A stretch of DNA of 26,596 nt from RGIG3528 sp045598045 (GTDB lineage: Bacteria; Bacillota; Clostridia; Lachnospirales; Lachnospiraceae), in contig JAZLLG010000016.1 in assembly GCA_045598045.1 (NCBI GenBank), positions 1-26,596 of the forward strand, written 5' to 3'. Shown piece after piece: positions 1-8,272 of this stretch (the stretch's first letter is position 1; the number at the start of each line of letters is the position of its first letter). A model generated the notes under the pieces. It worked only from the letters and a program-made list of their open reading frames with translations, was not told where the DNA came from and made no database searches. The translations under genes and the position numbers were made by a program.

Positions 1-1
1 A

Positions 2-49
2 AGACTGATAAACAGTGGCTTTTATGATTTAGCCACAGCTTATCAGTCT
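2..49. repeat. Inverted repeat / hairpin upstream of intron domain V
   Basis: AGACTGATAA (2-11) pairs perfectly with TTATCAGTCT (40-49). An inner pair GTGGCT (15-20) matches AGCCAC (31-36) around a 10-base loop, and a 3x3 internal loop separates the two helices. There is no adjacent T tract on the + side. It is probably part of intron domain IV or simply structured coding sequence at the maturase 3' end; a terminator read from the - strand cannot be excluded because the window stops there. Confidence 0.6.
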
Positions 50-67
50 GTGCACGTCAACTATTGA
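2..67 (+). CDS. C-terminal end of group II intron maturase (partial, 5' end outside window)
   Basis: Frame 2 is open from the window edge to a TGA at 65-67, encoding 21 residues that end in AYQSVHVNY. The stop lies one base before domain V, and class C intron-encoded proteins typically end just before domain V. The peptide, with a GFYDLATAYQ-like segment, resembles the basic/aromatic tail of group II reverse transcriptases as I remember them. The stretch is too short to identify by itself and could be non-coding. The same bases hold a long imperfect inverted repeat (2-49), which could instead be part of domain IV structure. Confidence 0.45.
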   Translation, partial: RLINSGFYDLATAYQSVHVNY

Positions 68-167
68 AAGCGCCGTATACCGAACGGTACGTACGGTGCT
101 GTGAGAGGACGGCGGTTAGTCACCGCCTCCTACTCGATTCAATTTTCAGTTGCGTGAATTTGAAGAA

Positions 168-536
168 TCACTCTTTAACGATTTCAGCGTCGGGAGCGTT
201 TTTCTTGATGGATTCGATGCCGTTTAAGCACTTTGCTTCTGTTGTGTAGCCTTCGCCTGTAGCGATAATCTGGCCGTTGGAAGCCTTAAGACGGAAACGG
301 AACTCACCCTTCTTGTCCTTGTAAACTTCGAACTTAGGATTCTTTGCAACTTCGAAATCTTTCTTTGTCTGATTCTCAAGGTTTGCAGCTACAGCGTTCT
401 TCTGTACGGAAGCGATGCCCTTTTTGCAGGATGCGAGAGAAGCATAAACCTCACTTGTAGCGATAACCTGGCCGTTTGTTGACTTGAGGTCGAACTTAAC
501 ACCGTTTTTTGCTTCCTTAATGACGAATTTTCCCAT
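168..536 (-). CDS. DUF1508 (YegP-like) tandem-domain protein
   Basis: A 122-aa soluble protein made of two copies of the DUF1508 fold, at about residues 1-50 and 66-117. Each copy carries an NGQ(V/I)IAT turn and ends with a C-x2-GI-x-S-x2-KNA helix, so the internal duplication is plain. This matches the usual architecture and length of YegP-type proteins (about 110 aa). No enzymatic role is established for the family. There is no signal peptide or membrane segment. The start is fixed by an AGGAGG site just upstream of the ATG, and a good promoter lies at 591-619. It is a single-gene unit: the AraC gene upstream has its own promoter. No terminator is visible between its stop and the intron end at about 138. 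Confidence 0.9.
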   Translation of the reverse strand: MGKFVIKEAKNGVKFDLKSTNGQVIATSEVYASLASCKKGIASVQKNAVAANLENQTKKDFEVAKNPKFEVYKDKKGEFRFRLKASNGQIIATGEGYTTEAKCLNGIESIKKNAPDAEIVKE

Positions 537-590
537 AATCTTTTTTCCTCCTGGATTTTATACGTCGAAATAAACACCCTTCATGTAGAA

Positions 591-619
591 AATATACAAA
601 AATAAGCATGAAAAGTCAA
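591..619 (-). promoter_or_regulatory. Sigma-A-type promoter for the DUF1508 gene
   Basis: Read on the - strand: TTGACT (614-619), a 17-bp spacer, TATATT (591-596). The hexamers differ from consensus by one base each and the spacing is ideal. It lies about 55 bp before the start codon, in an A/T-rich stretch. Confidence 0.75.
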
Positions 620-678
620 TCGAATTGGACAATTTTAATGTCTATGTTTTTTTGTAAACAAGGTGAGAAAAACAACAA

Positions 679-1560
679 TTATGTTTCTTCGTTATAGTAA
701 GGCTGTGACTGGCATCTCATCTGATACGCTTTCGGAGAAATGTTGAATGCCTCCGTGAAACGTCGTGAGAAACTTGAATAATTATTGTAACCGCTCATAA
801 AGCAGGCGTCGTACGGAGAGTACCCCTGACGCAGATACTGCTGGGCAAGCGATATTTTTTTTGCGATGATGTAGTGTTTCAGAGGATATCCGGTAACTTT
901 CTTAAAGCTTCTGTTAAGGTAATCGCTGTTGTGATGAAGGTTTAATGCAATCATTTCAACCGTGAGATCTGCGGTAAGATTCTCTGCGACAAATTCGAAA
1001 ATCTTCGTTACAACGGAAGGAACGGTGCTGGAGTATAGGGGCTTGGGTGCATCTTCAGCCAAACGATTGCTCTTTACGATGAATTCGGAAAAATAAGCTC
1101 TTGAAAGAATATTTTCACCGAAGGAATGGTTGGCTATTGACTGCTCCAGAGAATCACCCATACGGATGAAGTCCTGGATTTGAGATTCATTCAGGTGGAT
1201 AACATTAAGCCTGTTGGCGGGAACACGTTTAAAACAAAGCGATAAGTCGGTTTCTGCATCACAGAAGGAACGAAGATATTCTTCTCTGAAATTCCATACG
1301 ATTCGTTCGTAAGCCGGAATGTCCGTGAGATAAAGGCCGTGAAAGGAGCCCGGGGCAATGAAAACAAGATCGCCGCGCTCCATTTTTTTGCCGTCGGCTT
1401 CCACATAAACAGAAGCATCACCTCCGAGATCGAGGACGACCTCATAACCGTCGTGGCTATGTAGAAGTGAAATATCATTAGGATTAATACGTGCTTTTTT
1501 GTGCTCGCAGTTAATGTCGAGATAAAGCAGGCTGTATGGGCAGTTATAGTCTTTATTCAT
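679..1560 (-). CDS. AraC-family transcriptional regulator
   Basis: A 293-aa two-domain regulator. About residues 25-140 form a cupin-like sensor with the H-S-H-D-G-Y-E and P-G-S-F-H-G motifs typical of the AraC ligand-binding barrel. About residues 190-290 form the double helix-turn-helix, with the first helix pair around ENLTADLTVEMIA and the signature segment GYNNYSSFSRRF ending in P-x-AYQ. The start at 1560 (MNKDYN) is preferred over the in-frame ATG at 1605 because GGAGG sits six bases before it. It is divergent from the GH115-transporter operon, so it most likely controls that operon in response to a glucuronoxylan-derived sugar; the ligand is inference. No terminator is visible after its stop codon. 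Confidence 0.93.
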   Translation of the reverse strand: MNKDYNCPYSLLYLDINCEHKKARINPNDISLLHSHDGYEVVLDLGGDASVYVEADGKKMERGDLVFIAPGSFHGLYLTDIPAYERIVWNFREEYLRSFCDAETDLSLCFKRVPANRLNVIHLNESQIQDFIRMGDSLEQSIANHSFGENILSRAYFSEFIVKSNRLAEDAPKPLYSSTVPSVVTKIFEFVAENLTADLTVEMIALNLHHNSDYLNRSFKKVTGYPLKHYIIAKKISLAQQYLRQGYSPYDACFMSGYNNYSSFSRRFTEAFNISPKAYQMRCQSQPYYNEET

Positions 1561-1643
1561 AGATGCCTCCGAAAGCCGCAGTTTGTGTTTGAACAGATGA
1601 AACACAGCTGCATTTGTGAAAATCCTCCACTGATTACTTTTAT

Positions 1644-1672
1644 AGTATACTACGCCAGGTCGGATTATGCAA
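1644..1672 (-). promoter_or_regulatory. Promoter for the AraC regulator gene
   Basis: On the - strand: TTGCAT (1667-1672), a 17-bp spacer, TATACT (1644-1649). The spacing is good and the hexamers are near consensus. It places the transcription start about 75 bp before the preferred start codon. Confidence 0.6.
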
Positions 1673-1692
1673 AGAAAAGATAGTTTTCGGTG

Positions 1693-1722
1693 TTGTAGAT
1701 GTAAAAAAACCAGTGATATAGT
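1693..1722 (+). promoter_or_regulatory. Candidate promoter for the GH115-transporter operon
   Basis: TTGTAG (1693-1698), an 18-bp spacer, TATAGT (1717-1722), about 27 bp before the preferred GH115 start. The weak -35 and 18-bp spacing fit a promoter that needs an activator such as the divergent AraC protein. The roughly 190 bp between the two start codons holds both promoters and any operator; I saw no convincing cre site there. Confidence 0.45.
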
Positions 1723-1748
1723 TAGTTATGTACTTGGGAGGAAGGTAT

Positions 1749-4610
1749 ATGTTAAGGGTGGAGTTAAACGGTTCATGCAGATTTACGTATGAAACATCTG
1801 CATATGCCGGTGTCAACAGGATAGCTGACCTGGTGAAACAGGATATTCTTGCCGTAACTGGCTTCTGCCCGGGTGAATACGCTGAAAATGAAAAGTGTAA
1901 GAACCTGGTCATATACGGAACGATAGGACATAGTCCCCTTCTTGAAAAACTCTCCGAAGAAAAGAAAATCAATCTTACTCAAATTAACAATAAATGGGAA
2001 ACATATCTTTTCCAGATTGTAGAGAATCCGCTTCCCGGCGTCGATACGGCGCTTGTTATAGCAGGGTCCGATAAAAGGGGCACAATTTACGGTCTCTTTC
2101 ATCTTTCAGAGGTAATCGGTGTATCACCTCTTATCAATTGGAACCATGTCTATCCCAAAAGAAGAAGAAATGTGTGCATTTCCGACGCCGACAACTTCGT
2201 TTCGAAAGAACCTTCGGTTAAGTACAGAGGCTTCTTCATTAATGATGAATGGCCCGCTTTCGGTACATGGGCCAACAAGCACTTTGGCGGAATTAACGCA
2301 AAGTGCTATGAAAAAGTTTTTGAACTCCTTTTAAGACTTAAGGGAAACTATCTCTGGCCGGCAATGTGGGCTTCCAATTTTTCCATGGACGGGCCTGGAC
2401 TTGAAAGCGCCAGACTTGCCGACGAATACGGCGTGGTCATGAGCACTTCGCATCACGAGCCCTGCTGCAGAAGCGGTGAAGAGTACGGTCTTCTTCGCGG
2501 TGAGAATTCCATTTACGGAGATGATTGGAACTTCCGAACGAATGAACTTGGAATTACCCGCTTTTGGCGTGACGGCCTTTTAAGAAACAAGCCTTTTGAG
2601 AACATAATCACTTTGGGAATGCGTGGTGAACGTGATTCCGCGATTCTTGGAAAAGAAGCGGGCCTGAAGGAAAATGTTAAGCTGCTCAGGGATGTACTTG
2701 AAACACAGAACCAGCTTATTCGTGAGACCATCAATAAAGACCTTTCGAAAGTCAAAAGGCAGATGGTTATGTTCACCGAAGTAGAAGAGTTCTTCTATGG
2801 TGATGAAGAGAACGAAGGCTTTATGAACGATCCTGAGCTTGATGGTGTCACCATTATGCTCAGTGACAATAATTTCGGATGTACCAGAACTCTTCCTACA
2901 AAGGAAATGTTGGGTCATAACGGTGGTTACGGCATGTACTACCATATGGATATGCACGGAGGTGCGTATTCATTCCAGTGGATAGGAGCAACATATCTCC
3001 CGAGAGTATGGGAGCAGATGACACAGGCATACGAGTTCGGAGTGCGTGAAATATGGGTTACAAACATAGGAGACATTGGCGCAAACGAATATGCGCTTTC
3101 TTACTTCCTTGATTTGGCCTATGACATTGACAAATGGGGCGGTAACGATGCCGCAATTACCGTGAAATATACCGATGAATGGGTTCGCAGAAACTTCGAA
3201 GCCGTTTTCGGCAAAAGCGGACAGGATATGATGTCGCAGATTATCATGACTTACACAAGCCTTTTGGCAAAACGTAAGCACGAGGTTATGAATGCCGACA
3301 TTTATCATCCCGTCAACTATGGAGAGGCCGATGAGATTTTACGTCTTTCGGACTACATCCTCAAAGAGTGTGACAGACTTAAGGCAAGATGCCTGGAACC
3401 CAATCGTTCGGCTTTCATTTCGCTCTTTTATTATCCTGCATGCGGCACGGCCAATCTCATGAAACTTTGGATTCTGTCCAGCAAAAATAAGCTTTTTGCG
3501 AAGCAGAACAAACTCGAGGCCAATGATTTCGCTGAGAGAGCCAAGGAATGCCTTGTGCATGACAAAGAGATATGCGAGGAGTACAGAACCGTTGACGGTG
3601 GCTACTACGACGGCTTTGAGCTTTCCGAGCATCTCGGCTTTACAAACTGGAACGATGAAGATAACAAGCCGCCGGTTATGCATTTGATTTTCCCGGTAAA
3701 CACACCGAGAATGCTTGTATCCAGATCCGACGATGCAGACTATATGACAGGTCTTGAATGGTGTGATAAACCTCAGACATGGACCGATTTTATAAGACCG
3801 GATGTTGACAAAGTTACGTTTGACATTGCCAACGCCAGTGATGTTCCTTTTTCCTTCAGCATTTCCACAGACTGCGAATGGATGAGCTTTTCCAAAACAT
3901 CCGGAAAGGTGAAGGTAAAGGAAAGGATAGTCCTCAGCATAAACAGAGACTTTGTGCACGGCAAAACGGAAGGCAGTTTTACAATCACGTCGGATTGCCC
4001 TTCACACGCGGTTATCAAAGTATGCGCAGACTGTCCGGAGGTACCGGAGAATGTCTTCCTTGAAACCGATGGCATTATATCCGTTAACGCGGAGCATTTT
4101 TCCAAAAAACGTGATATCGGGGAAACAGGATTCAGCGTACTTAAGCCATACGGAAGATATGGCGGAGCAGTCAAGGTTTTGCCGGTAACATTCGATTTTG
4201 ATTCGGCGAAAGAGTTACCTTCCATCGGATATGATGTCCTTTCCGAGGAAGGCGGAGAGTATGAAGTAACATTCCTGCTTTCACCGACAACGCCCGTTAC
4301 ATTTAAACCTCTTCAGTTTATCGGCTATTCCGTAAATGATGGGGAGATTACAAAAATCAATACGGTTATTGAACCGGACAAACCGTTCTTCTTAAGCAGA
4401 CAGTGGTCCGATGAAGCAATAAACAATGTTAAAAAGGTGACCGCAAAAACAAGGCTTCAAAAAGGTGTGAACACAATATGGTTTTTTGCCATGAGTTCTG
4501 CGCTTGTTCTGGAAAAGCTTGTTCTTGTACGGGAGGGGACGGCCCTGAAGAAATCGTATCTTGGGCCTCGTGAAAGTTACATAAGCTTTGAGTCACCGAA
4601 AAAGGAGTAA
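1749..4610 (+). CDS. GH115 family glycoside hydrolase, probable xylan alpha-1,2-glucuronidase
   Basis: A 953-aa enzyme expected to release (4-O-methyl)glucuronic acid from xylan or xylo-oligosaccharides. The GH115 catalytic barrel is recognisable by R-G-F-F-I-N-D-E (160-167), the L-R-L-K-G-N-x-L-W-P-A-M-W strand, T-S-H-H-E-P (233-238), F-T-E-V-E-E (342-347), D-N-N-F-G (373-377), the glycine-rich YYHMD loop and a V-T-N-I-G-D-I strand. The C-terminal part, from about residue 760, is the family's beta-rich accessory domain. There is no signal peptide, so it acts in the cytoplasm on imported oligosaccharides. The start at 1749 is preferred over the in-frame ATG at 1728 because GGAGGAAGG precedes it. 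It is first in an operon with a sugar ABC transporter three bases downstream. Individual catalytic residues were not assigned. Confidence 0.93.
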   Translation: MLRVELNGSCRFTYETSAYAGVNRIADLVKQDILAVTGFCPGEYAENEKCKNLVIYGTIGHSPLLEKLSEEKKINLTQINNKWETYLFQIVENPLPGVDTALVIAGSDKRGTIYGLFHLSEVIGVSPLINWNHVYPKRRRNVCISDADNFVSKEPSVKYRGFFINDEWPAFGTWANKHFGGINAKCYEKVFELLLRLKGNYLWPAMWASNFSMDGPGLESARLADEYGVVMSTSHHEPCCRSGEEYGLLRGENSIYGDDWNFRTNELGITRFWRDGLLRNKPFENIITLGMRGERDSAILGKEAGLKENVKLLRDVLETQNQLIRETINKDLSKVKRQMVMFTEVEEFFYGDEENEGFMNDPELDGVTIMLSDNNFGCTRTLPTKEMLGHNGGYGMYYHMDMHGGAYSFQWIGATYLPRVWEQMTQAYEFGVREIWVTNIGDIGANEYALSYFLDLAYDIDKWGGNDAAITVKYTDEWVRRNFEAVFGKSGQDMMSQIIMTYTSLLAKRKHEVMNADIYHPVNYGEADEILRLSDYILKECDRLKARCLEPNRSAFISLFYYPACGTANLMKLWILSSKNKLFAKQNKLEANDFAERAKECLVHDKEICEEYRTVDGGYYDGFELSEHLGFTNWNDEDNKPPVMHLIFPVNTPRMLVSRSDDADYMTGLEWCDKPQTWTDFIRPDVDKVTFDIANASDVPFSFSISTDCEWMSFSKTSGKVKVKERIVLSINRDFVHGKTEGSFTITSDCPSHAVIKVCADCPEVPENVFLETDGIISVNAEHFSKKRDIGETGFSVLKPYGRYGGAVKVLPVTFDFDSAKELPSIGYDVLSEEGGEYEVTFLLSPTTPVTFKPLQFIGYSVNDGEITKINTVIEPDKPFFLSRQWSDEAINNVKKVTAKTRLQKGVNTIWFFAMSSALVLEKLVLVREGTALKKSYLGPRESYISFESPKKE

Positions 4611-4613
4611 TTT

Positions 4614-5585
4614 ATGAAAAAGAATGAAAGGACTGTATTAACCGCAGAGCGAAAAGGCACGGGAAAGTATTGGCCGTACATCAAAAGATACTGGCAGCTC
4701 TACCTGCTTCTTATTCTTCCGCTTGTTTACCTTTTGATTTTTAAGTACCTTCCCATGAAGTACGTACTTATCGCCTTCAAGGATTACAAGCTCAATATGT
4801 CCGTATGGGAGATGCCGTGGGCACGTACTGCCGGAGAGCTTGATATTTTTAAATACTTCAAGAAAGCGATGGGAAACTCGGATTTCTTCTATGCGCTCAG
4901 AAACAACGTTGGGCTTTATCTTTTGGATTTGGTTTTCGGCTTTCCCGCACCGATTATTTTTGCACTTATTCTAAATGAACTTCCGTTTAAGCGGTTTAAA
5001 AAGGCAGTTCAGACCATTGCATACATGCCCCATTTCCTTTCATGGGTTATCATTTATGGTCTTGCACTTACACTTTTCACACCCACAGGCGGTTTTGTAA
5101 ACCAGATAATCATGAAACTCGGACATGATGCAATTCCTTTCCTCAATGAAGAAAGACATTGGGTGGGAACATATATTGCTTTTGGTGTATGGCAGAGCTT
5201 CGGATGGGGTTCCATCATTTATCTTGCCGGAATTGCAGGCATAAATCCCGAACTTTATGAGGCGGCAGCGGTTGATGGTGCCGGACGTTTCAGAAAAATG
5301 TGGCATGTTACTTTGCCGGGCCTTAAGTCGACTATTGTCGTACTTCTCATCATGAACCTCGGCGGTATTATGGGCGGCGGCTTCGACAGACCTTTCGCAA
5401 TGCAGAACGTTTCTGTTTTGCACGTTGCCGAAACAATTGCCACCTACGTATATAAAAACGGTGTTAAGGACTTGAAATTCTCGCTTGCAACGGCTGTCGG
5501 CCTTTTCCAGTCCGTTGTCGGAGTGTTCTTCGTCCTCGGAGCCAATGCGATTTCGCGTAAGCTTGGCGAACGCGGTATATGGTAA
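4614..5585 (+). CDS. Carbohydrate ABC transporter permease, LplB type (CUT1)
   Basis: A 323-aa polytopic membrane protein with about six transmembrane helices, the first at roughly residues 30-50 after a basic cytoplasmic N-terminus. The MetI-type permease domain covers about residues 90-310. The EAA loop that docks the ATPase reads EAAAVDGAGRFRKMWHVTLP. Length and the opening YWQLYLLLILPLVY-type helix fit LplB permeases of oligosaccharide importers. A GGAG site precedes the ATG, which lies three bases after the GH115 stop. It pairs with the next permease. Given its operon partner, acidic xylo-oligosaccharides (aldouronates) are the likely substrate, by inference. Confidence 0.93.
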   Translation: MKKNERTVLTAERKGTGKYWPYIKRYWQLYLLLILPLVYLLIFKYLPMKYVLIAFKDYKLNMSVWEMPWARTAGELDIFKYFKKAMGNSDFFYALRNNVGLYLLDLVFGFPAPIIFALILNELPFKRFKKAVQTIAYMPHFLSWVIIYGLALTLFTPTGGFVNQIIMKLGHDAIPFLNEERHWVGTYIAFGVWQSFGWGSIIYLAGIAGINPELYEAAAVDGAGRFRKMWHVTLPGLKSTIVVLLIMNLGGIMGGGFDRPFAMQNVSVLHVAETIATYVYKNGVKDLKFSLATAVGLFQSVVGVFFVLGANAISRKLGERGIW

Positions 5586-5597
5586 GGAGGGCGTGAA

Positions 5598-6470
5598 ATG
5601 AAAGTAAAATCAAGAAGTACAATGATAGGGGACCTGATGTTCTGCGCCATCTGTGTACTTGTCTCAATTATCTGTCTGCTCCCGCTTGTAAACCTTGCGG
5701 CAAAGTCGCTCAGTGGATCGGAGTTTCTTATAAGACATGAGGTTTATCTTCTTCCGAAGTCTTTGAACTTCGACGCATACGGAAAGGTACTTGGTGATGT
5801 AAAGTATGTCAGAGCCTTTTTCTGGACAGCGGGACTTACGGTTGTCTGCACATTATGGTCTCTGACAATTACCGCTCTTTGTGCATATCCGATGATATAT
5901 GAGAAGCTTAAGGGTAAAAACATCCTTAACGTGCTTATTACAATCACAATGTTCTTTAACGCAGGAACAATTCCCAACTACCTTCTCATGCAGCAGTTCC
6001 ACCTTATCGACAACCCGCTGGTACTCATTATTCCCAGCTGTCTGTCGGTATACAACATGATCATTATGAGAAGCTTTTTCTATGGCATTCCGGACAGCCT
6101 TCGTGAGTCTGCCGAAATCGACGGAGCTTCTCATGTGAAGATACTTACGAGCATATACATTCCGCTTTCAAAGCCTGTTTTTGCAACACTTGCATTGTTC
6201 TATGCGGTAGGAAGATGGAACGGCTACACCGATTCACTTCTGTATATGACAAACGCAAAGCTTTATACTTTGCAACACCTTCTTTACAACATCCTCAACA
6301 GTATTAACAGCGTTGAAGTTGCAACACAGGAAGGCTTCCAGACACCGGGACTTGGCGAGCAGCTCAAGAGTGCTGTAGTCATGTTCTCAACGATACCGAT
6401 CTTGCTCATCTATCCTTGGCTTCAGAAATACTTCATAGCCGGAGCAACACTCGGTGCGGTTAAGGAATAA
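5598..6470 (+). CDS. Carbohydrate ABC transporter permease, YtcP/LplC type (CUT1)
   Basis: A 290-aa inner-membrane permease with about six helices, forming the heteromeric channel with the preceding LplB-type protein. The EAA motif is ESAEIDGASHVKILTSIYIPL, and the tail W-L-Q-K-Y-F-I-A-G-A-T-L-G-A-V-K is the characteristic end of this subfamily. GGAGG lies eight bases before the ATG and 12 bases separate it from the upstream stop. No nucleotide-binding subunit is encoded here, so a shared MsmK/MsmX-like ATPase elsewhere is expected, as is common for CUT1 importers in Firmicutes. Confidence 0.94.
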   Translation: MKVKSRSTMIGDLMFCAICVLVSIICLLPLVNLAAKSLSGSEFLIRHEVYLLPKSLNFDAYGKVLGDVKYVRAFFWTAGLTVVCTLWSLTITALCAYPMIYEKLKGKNILNVLITITMFFNAGTIPNYLLMQQFHLIDNPLVLIIPSCLSVYNMIIMRSFFYGIPDSLRESAEIDGASHVKILTSIYIPLSKPVFATLALFYAVGRWNGYTDSLLYMTNAKLYTLQHLLYNILNSINSVEVATQEGFQTPGLGEQLKSAVVMFSTIPILLIYPWLQKYFIAGATLGAVKE

Positions 6471-6471
6471 T

Positions 6472-6493
6472 CGGATACCATAGTGGTATACCG
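6472..6493 (+). promoter_or_regulatory. Intercistronic hairpin before the solute-binding protein gene
   Basis: CGG-ATACCA pairs with TGGTAT-CCG across a TAG loop, with a bulged A at 6490: nine base pairs immediately after the permease stop codon. No T tract follows, so it is not a classic terminator. Such hairpins between permease and binding-protein genes often mark RNA processing or stabilisation that raises binding-protein output. That role here is inference. Confidence 0.5.
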
Positions 6494-6531
6494 TTATTCA
6501 TATCATTTTATCTACAAGAGGAGGATAAAAA

Positions 6532-8178
6532 ATGAAAAAAAGAGTAATTGCTTTATTACTCGCTTTAGTTATGGTTCTTTCCATGGCTGCATGCGGTAAA
6601 AAGGCAGACGGTGACGTTACGGACGGCGAGCTCGTAGACGGTAAGTTTACAACTACAAGACACATCTCCGTTGAGGTTTACGATCGTGACGGTGCAACAC
6701 CCGCAGACAACAACTATTGGACACAGTGGATTCAGAAGCAGATGCTTGAGAAGTACAACGTAGAAGTTGAGTACGTTGCAGTTCCTCGTTGGACAGAGGA
6801 CGAAGCTATCAGCAACCTTCTTGCTGCTCAGACAGCTCCCGACATTTGCTACACCTACAAGTACCCTGCAATTCAGACATACGCTGATATGGGTGGTGTA
6901 ACAGACCTTAACCCCCTTCTTACAAAGTATAAGGATCTCATTCCCGATCTTTGGAACTGGCTTAAGGACGAGAATATCTACTACGATCAGGATCCTACAA
7001 CAGGCACAATCTGGGCTATTGAAGGTAGAAGAAACAACGTTTATCGTATCAACACATTCGTTCGTCAGGACTGGCTTGACAAGCTTGGTATGAAGGCTCC
7101 TACAACAACACAGGAATTCGAAGACATGCTCGTTGCATTCAAGAACAATGCTGAGACACTTCTTGGCAAGGATGCAGCTCAGATGATTCCTTTGATGGTA
7201 ACATCCGATGTAGGCTGGACAGCAGCAAACATCATTGAATCTTTCATGGATCCCGCTATTTCCGATAAGGAACTTTATGTAAACGGTTTCGATGACAGAA
7301 AGTACACAGAGAACGGCACAAAGGAAGCTATCCGCCTTCTTAACAAGTGGTACAACAACGGCCTTATGTGGAAGGATTTCTATCTCTATCCTTCAGGAGA
7401 TTCAACACCCGACGATCTCTGCAAGGCAGGTTATGTTGGCGCATTCATCCACAACTATGACTATCCTTTCCGTAACGGTAAGGACAGCTTCAACGCAGTT
7501 CTTGAAGCAACATATGGCGAGGGCGCTAAGTTCGTAGCTATCAACTGCTTCACAGATAAGAACGGTAAGTACACTAAGTTTGCATACTCAGCAGCAGGCG
7601 ATCGTAAGGCATTCTTCCCCGCTACAAACGATGAGCCTCTTGCATCTCTCCTTTACCTCAACTTCATCTCTTCTCCTGAAGTAGTTGAATACCTTCAGAA
7701 GGGTGAGGAAGGCATCAACCATACAGTTCAGGCTGATGGTTCCATCGCTATCGCATCTGTTGATGAGGCACATAAGGAATATACACAGAACTCCGGTCAG
7801 AACATCGACCTTACAATCACATGTAACGGTCTTCGTCTTGTAAGTGAAGACCTTACAACAAAGTCTCTTGCTTTCACATACTCTGATGTTGACCCTGCAG
7901 ACGTAGCAAACGCTATGGTTCAGGCAGCAGTTGACTGGGTTGCTCCTAAGAATGTATCTGTTGGTACAATCGCTGCAGAAGCAGAAGGCACAGATCTCAA
8001 CGGCAAGCGTGATGCAGGTTTCTGTAATTCTGTTATTGCATCTGTTGCAGATTTCGATTCTGTATGGGATAAGGCTATGCAGGATTACCTCAAGGCAGGC
8101 GGCCAGGCTATTATTGATGAGCGTAAGGCAGCTTGGGAGAAGACATACGGCACAGCTGATATGCTTCCCACAAAATAG
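6532..8178 (+). CDS. Extracellular solute-binding lipoprotein of the sugar ABC transporter (LplA type)
   Basis: A 548-aa lipoprotein. It has a lipoprotein signal peptide (KKR, hydrophobic core, then S-M-A-A-C with the lipidated Cys21), a short acidic linker, then a family 1 binding-protein fold. The length of about 550 aa is typical of LplA-type proteins that bind oligosaccharides, rather than the roughly 420 aa of simple sugar binders. It would be anchored on the outer face of the membrane and feed the two permeases upstream. GAGGAGGA precedes the ATG. Its codon choice is visibly more restricted than in the permease genes (frequent ACA, AAG, AAC and CTT), consistent with high expression. It ends the operon at a strong terminator. 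Ligand by context: glucuronosyl xylo-oligosaccharides. Confidence 0.93.
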   Translation: MKKRVIALLLALVMVLSMAACGKKADGDVTDGELVDGKFTTTRHISVEVYDRDGATPADNNYWTQWIQKQMLEKYNVEVEYVAVPRWTEDEAISNLLAAQTAPDICYTYKYPAIQTYADMGGVTDLNPLLTKYKDLIPDLWNWLKDENIYYDQDPTTGTIWAIEGRRNNVYRINTFVRQDWLDKLGMKAPTTTQEFEDMLVAFKNNAETLLGKDAAQMIPLMVTSDVGWTAANIIESFMDPAISDKELYVNGFDDRKYTENGTKEAIRLLNKWYNNGLMWKDFYLYPSGDSTPDDLCKAGYVGAFIHNYDYPFRNGKDSFNAVLEATYGEGAKFVAINCFTDKNGKYTKFAYSAAGDRKAFFPATNDEPLASLLYLNFISSPEVVEYLQKGEEGINHTVQADGSIAIASVDEAHKEYTQNSGQNIDLTITCNGLRLVSEDLTTKSLAFTYSDVDPADVANAMVQAAVDWVAPKNVSVGTIAAEAEGTDLNGKRDAGFCNSVIASVADFDSVWDKAMQDYLKAGGQAIIDERKAAWEKTYGTADMLPTK

Positions 8179-8224
8179 TTATTAACTTAATGAGAAGCGA
8201 TTCTCGTAATTGATTTACTCTCTT

Positions 8225-8258
8225 CCCCCGCAGGAATTTCTGCGGGGGTTTTATTTTT
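8225..8258 (+). terminator. Intrinsic terminator of the GH115-transporter operon
   Basis: A perfect 9-bp stem CCCCCGCAG / CTGCGGGGG with a 6-base loop, followed by TTTTATTTTTAT. It lies 46 bases after the binding-protein stop codon. Confidence 0.93.
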
Positions 8259-8272
8259 ATTATTTGCTCGCC

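Larger units (their letters stand above)
1..138 (+). mobile_element. 3' end of a group II intron (domains V and VI), class C-like, cut by window edge
   Basis: Positions 69-100 fold as group II intron domain V. An outer helix (AGCGCCGTA against TACGGTGCT) carries the invariant core CCGTAT/GTACGG with the two-base AC bulge at 89-90, capped by a short stem ACC/GGT with loop GAAC. The catalytic triad position reads CGC (71-73), the form known from class C bacterial introns, rather than AGC. Positions 106-131 fold as domain VI (AGGA, bulged C, GGCGGT, loop TAGTC, ACCGCC, TCCT). They are followed by ACTCGAT, which ends in the A-pyrimidine expected of an intron 3' end, so the 3' splice site is near 138. 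Domains I-IV and most of any maturase lie outside the window. That this is an intron end is seen in the fold; class C is inference from the triad. It is shorter than the canonical 34-nt domain V by two bases. Confidence 0.8.

Noticed and set aside
64..249. Small + strand open frame across the intron end and the DUF1508 3' end
   Set aside because: It runs through domain V and VI of the intron and antisense to the DUF1508 gene, with no ribosome binding site.
1560..1749. Catabolite-repression (cre) site between the AraC and GH115 genes
   Set aside because: I looked for the TGWAANCGNTNWCA pattern near the two promoters and saw no convincing match.
3339..3959. 206-codon open frame on the - strand inside the GH115 gene
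   Set aside because: It is antisense to a clear family protein, its composition is unlike a real protein, and it has no start signals.
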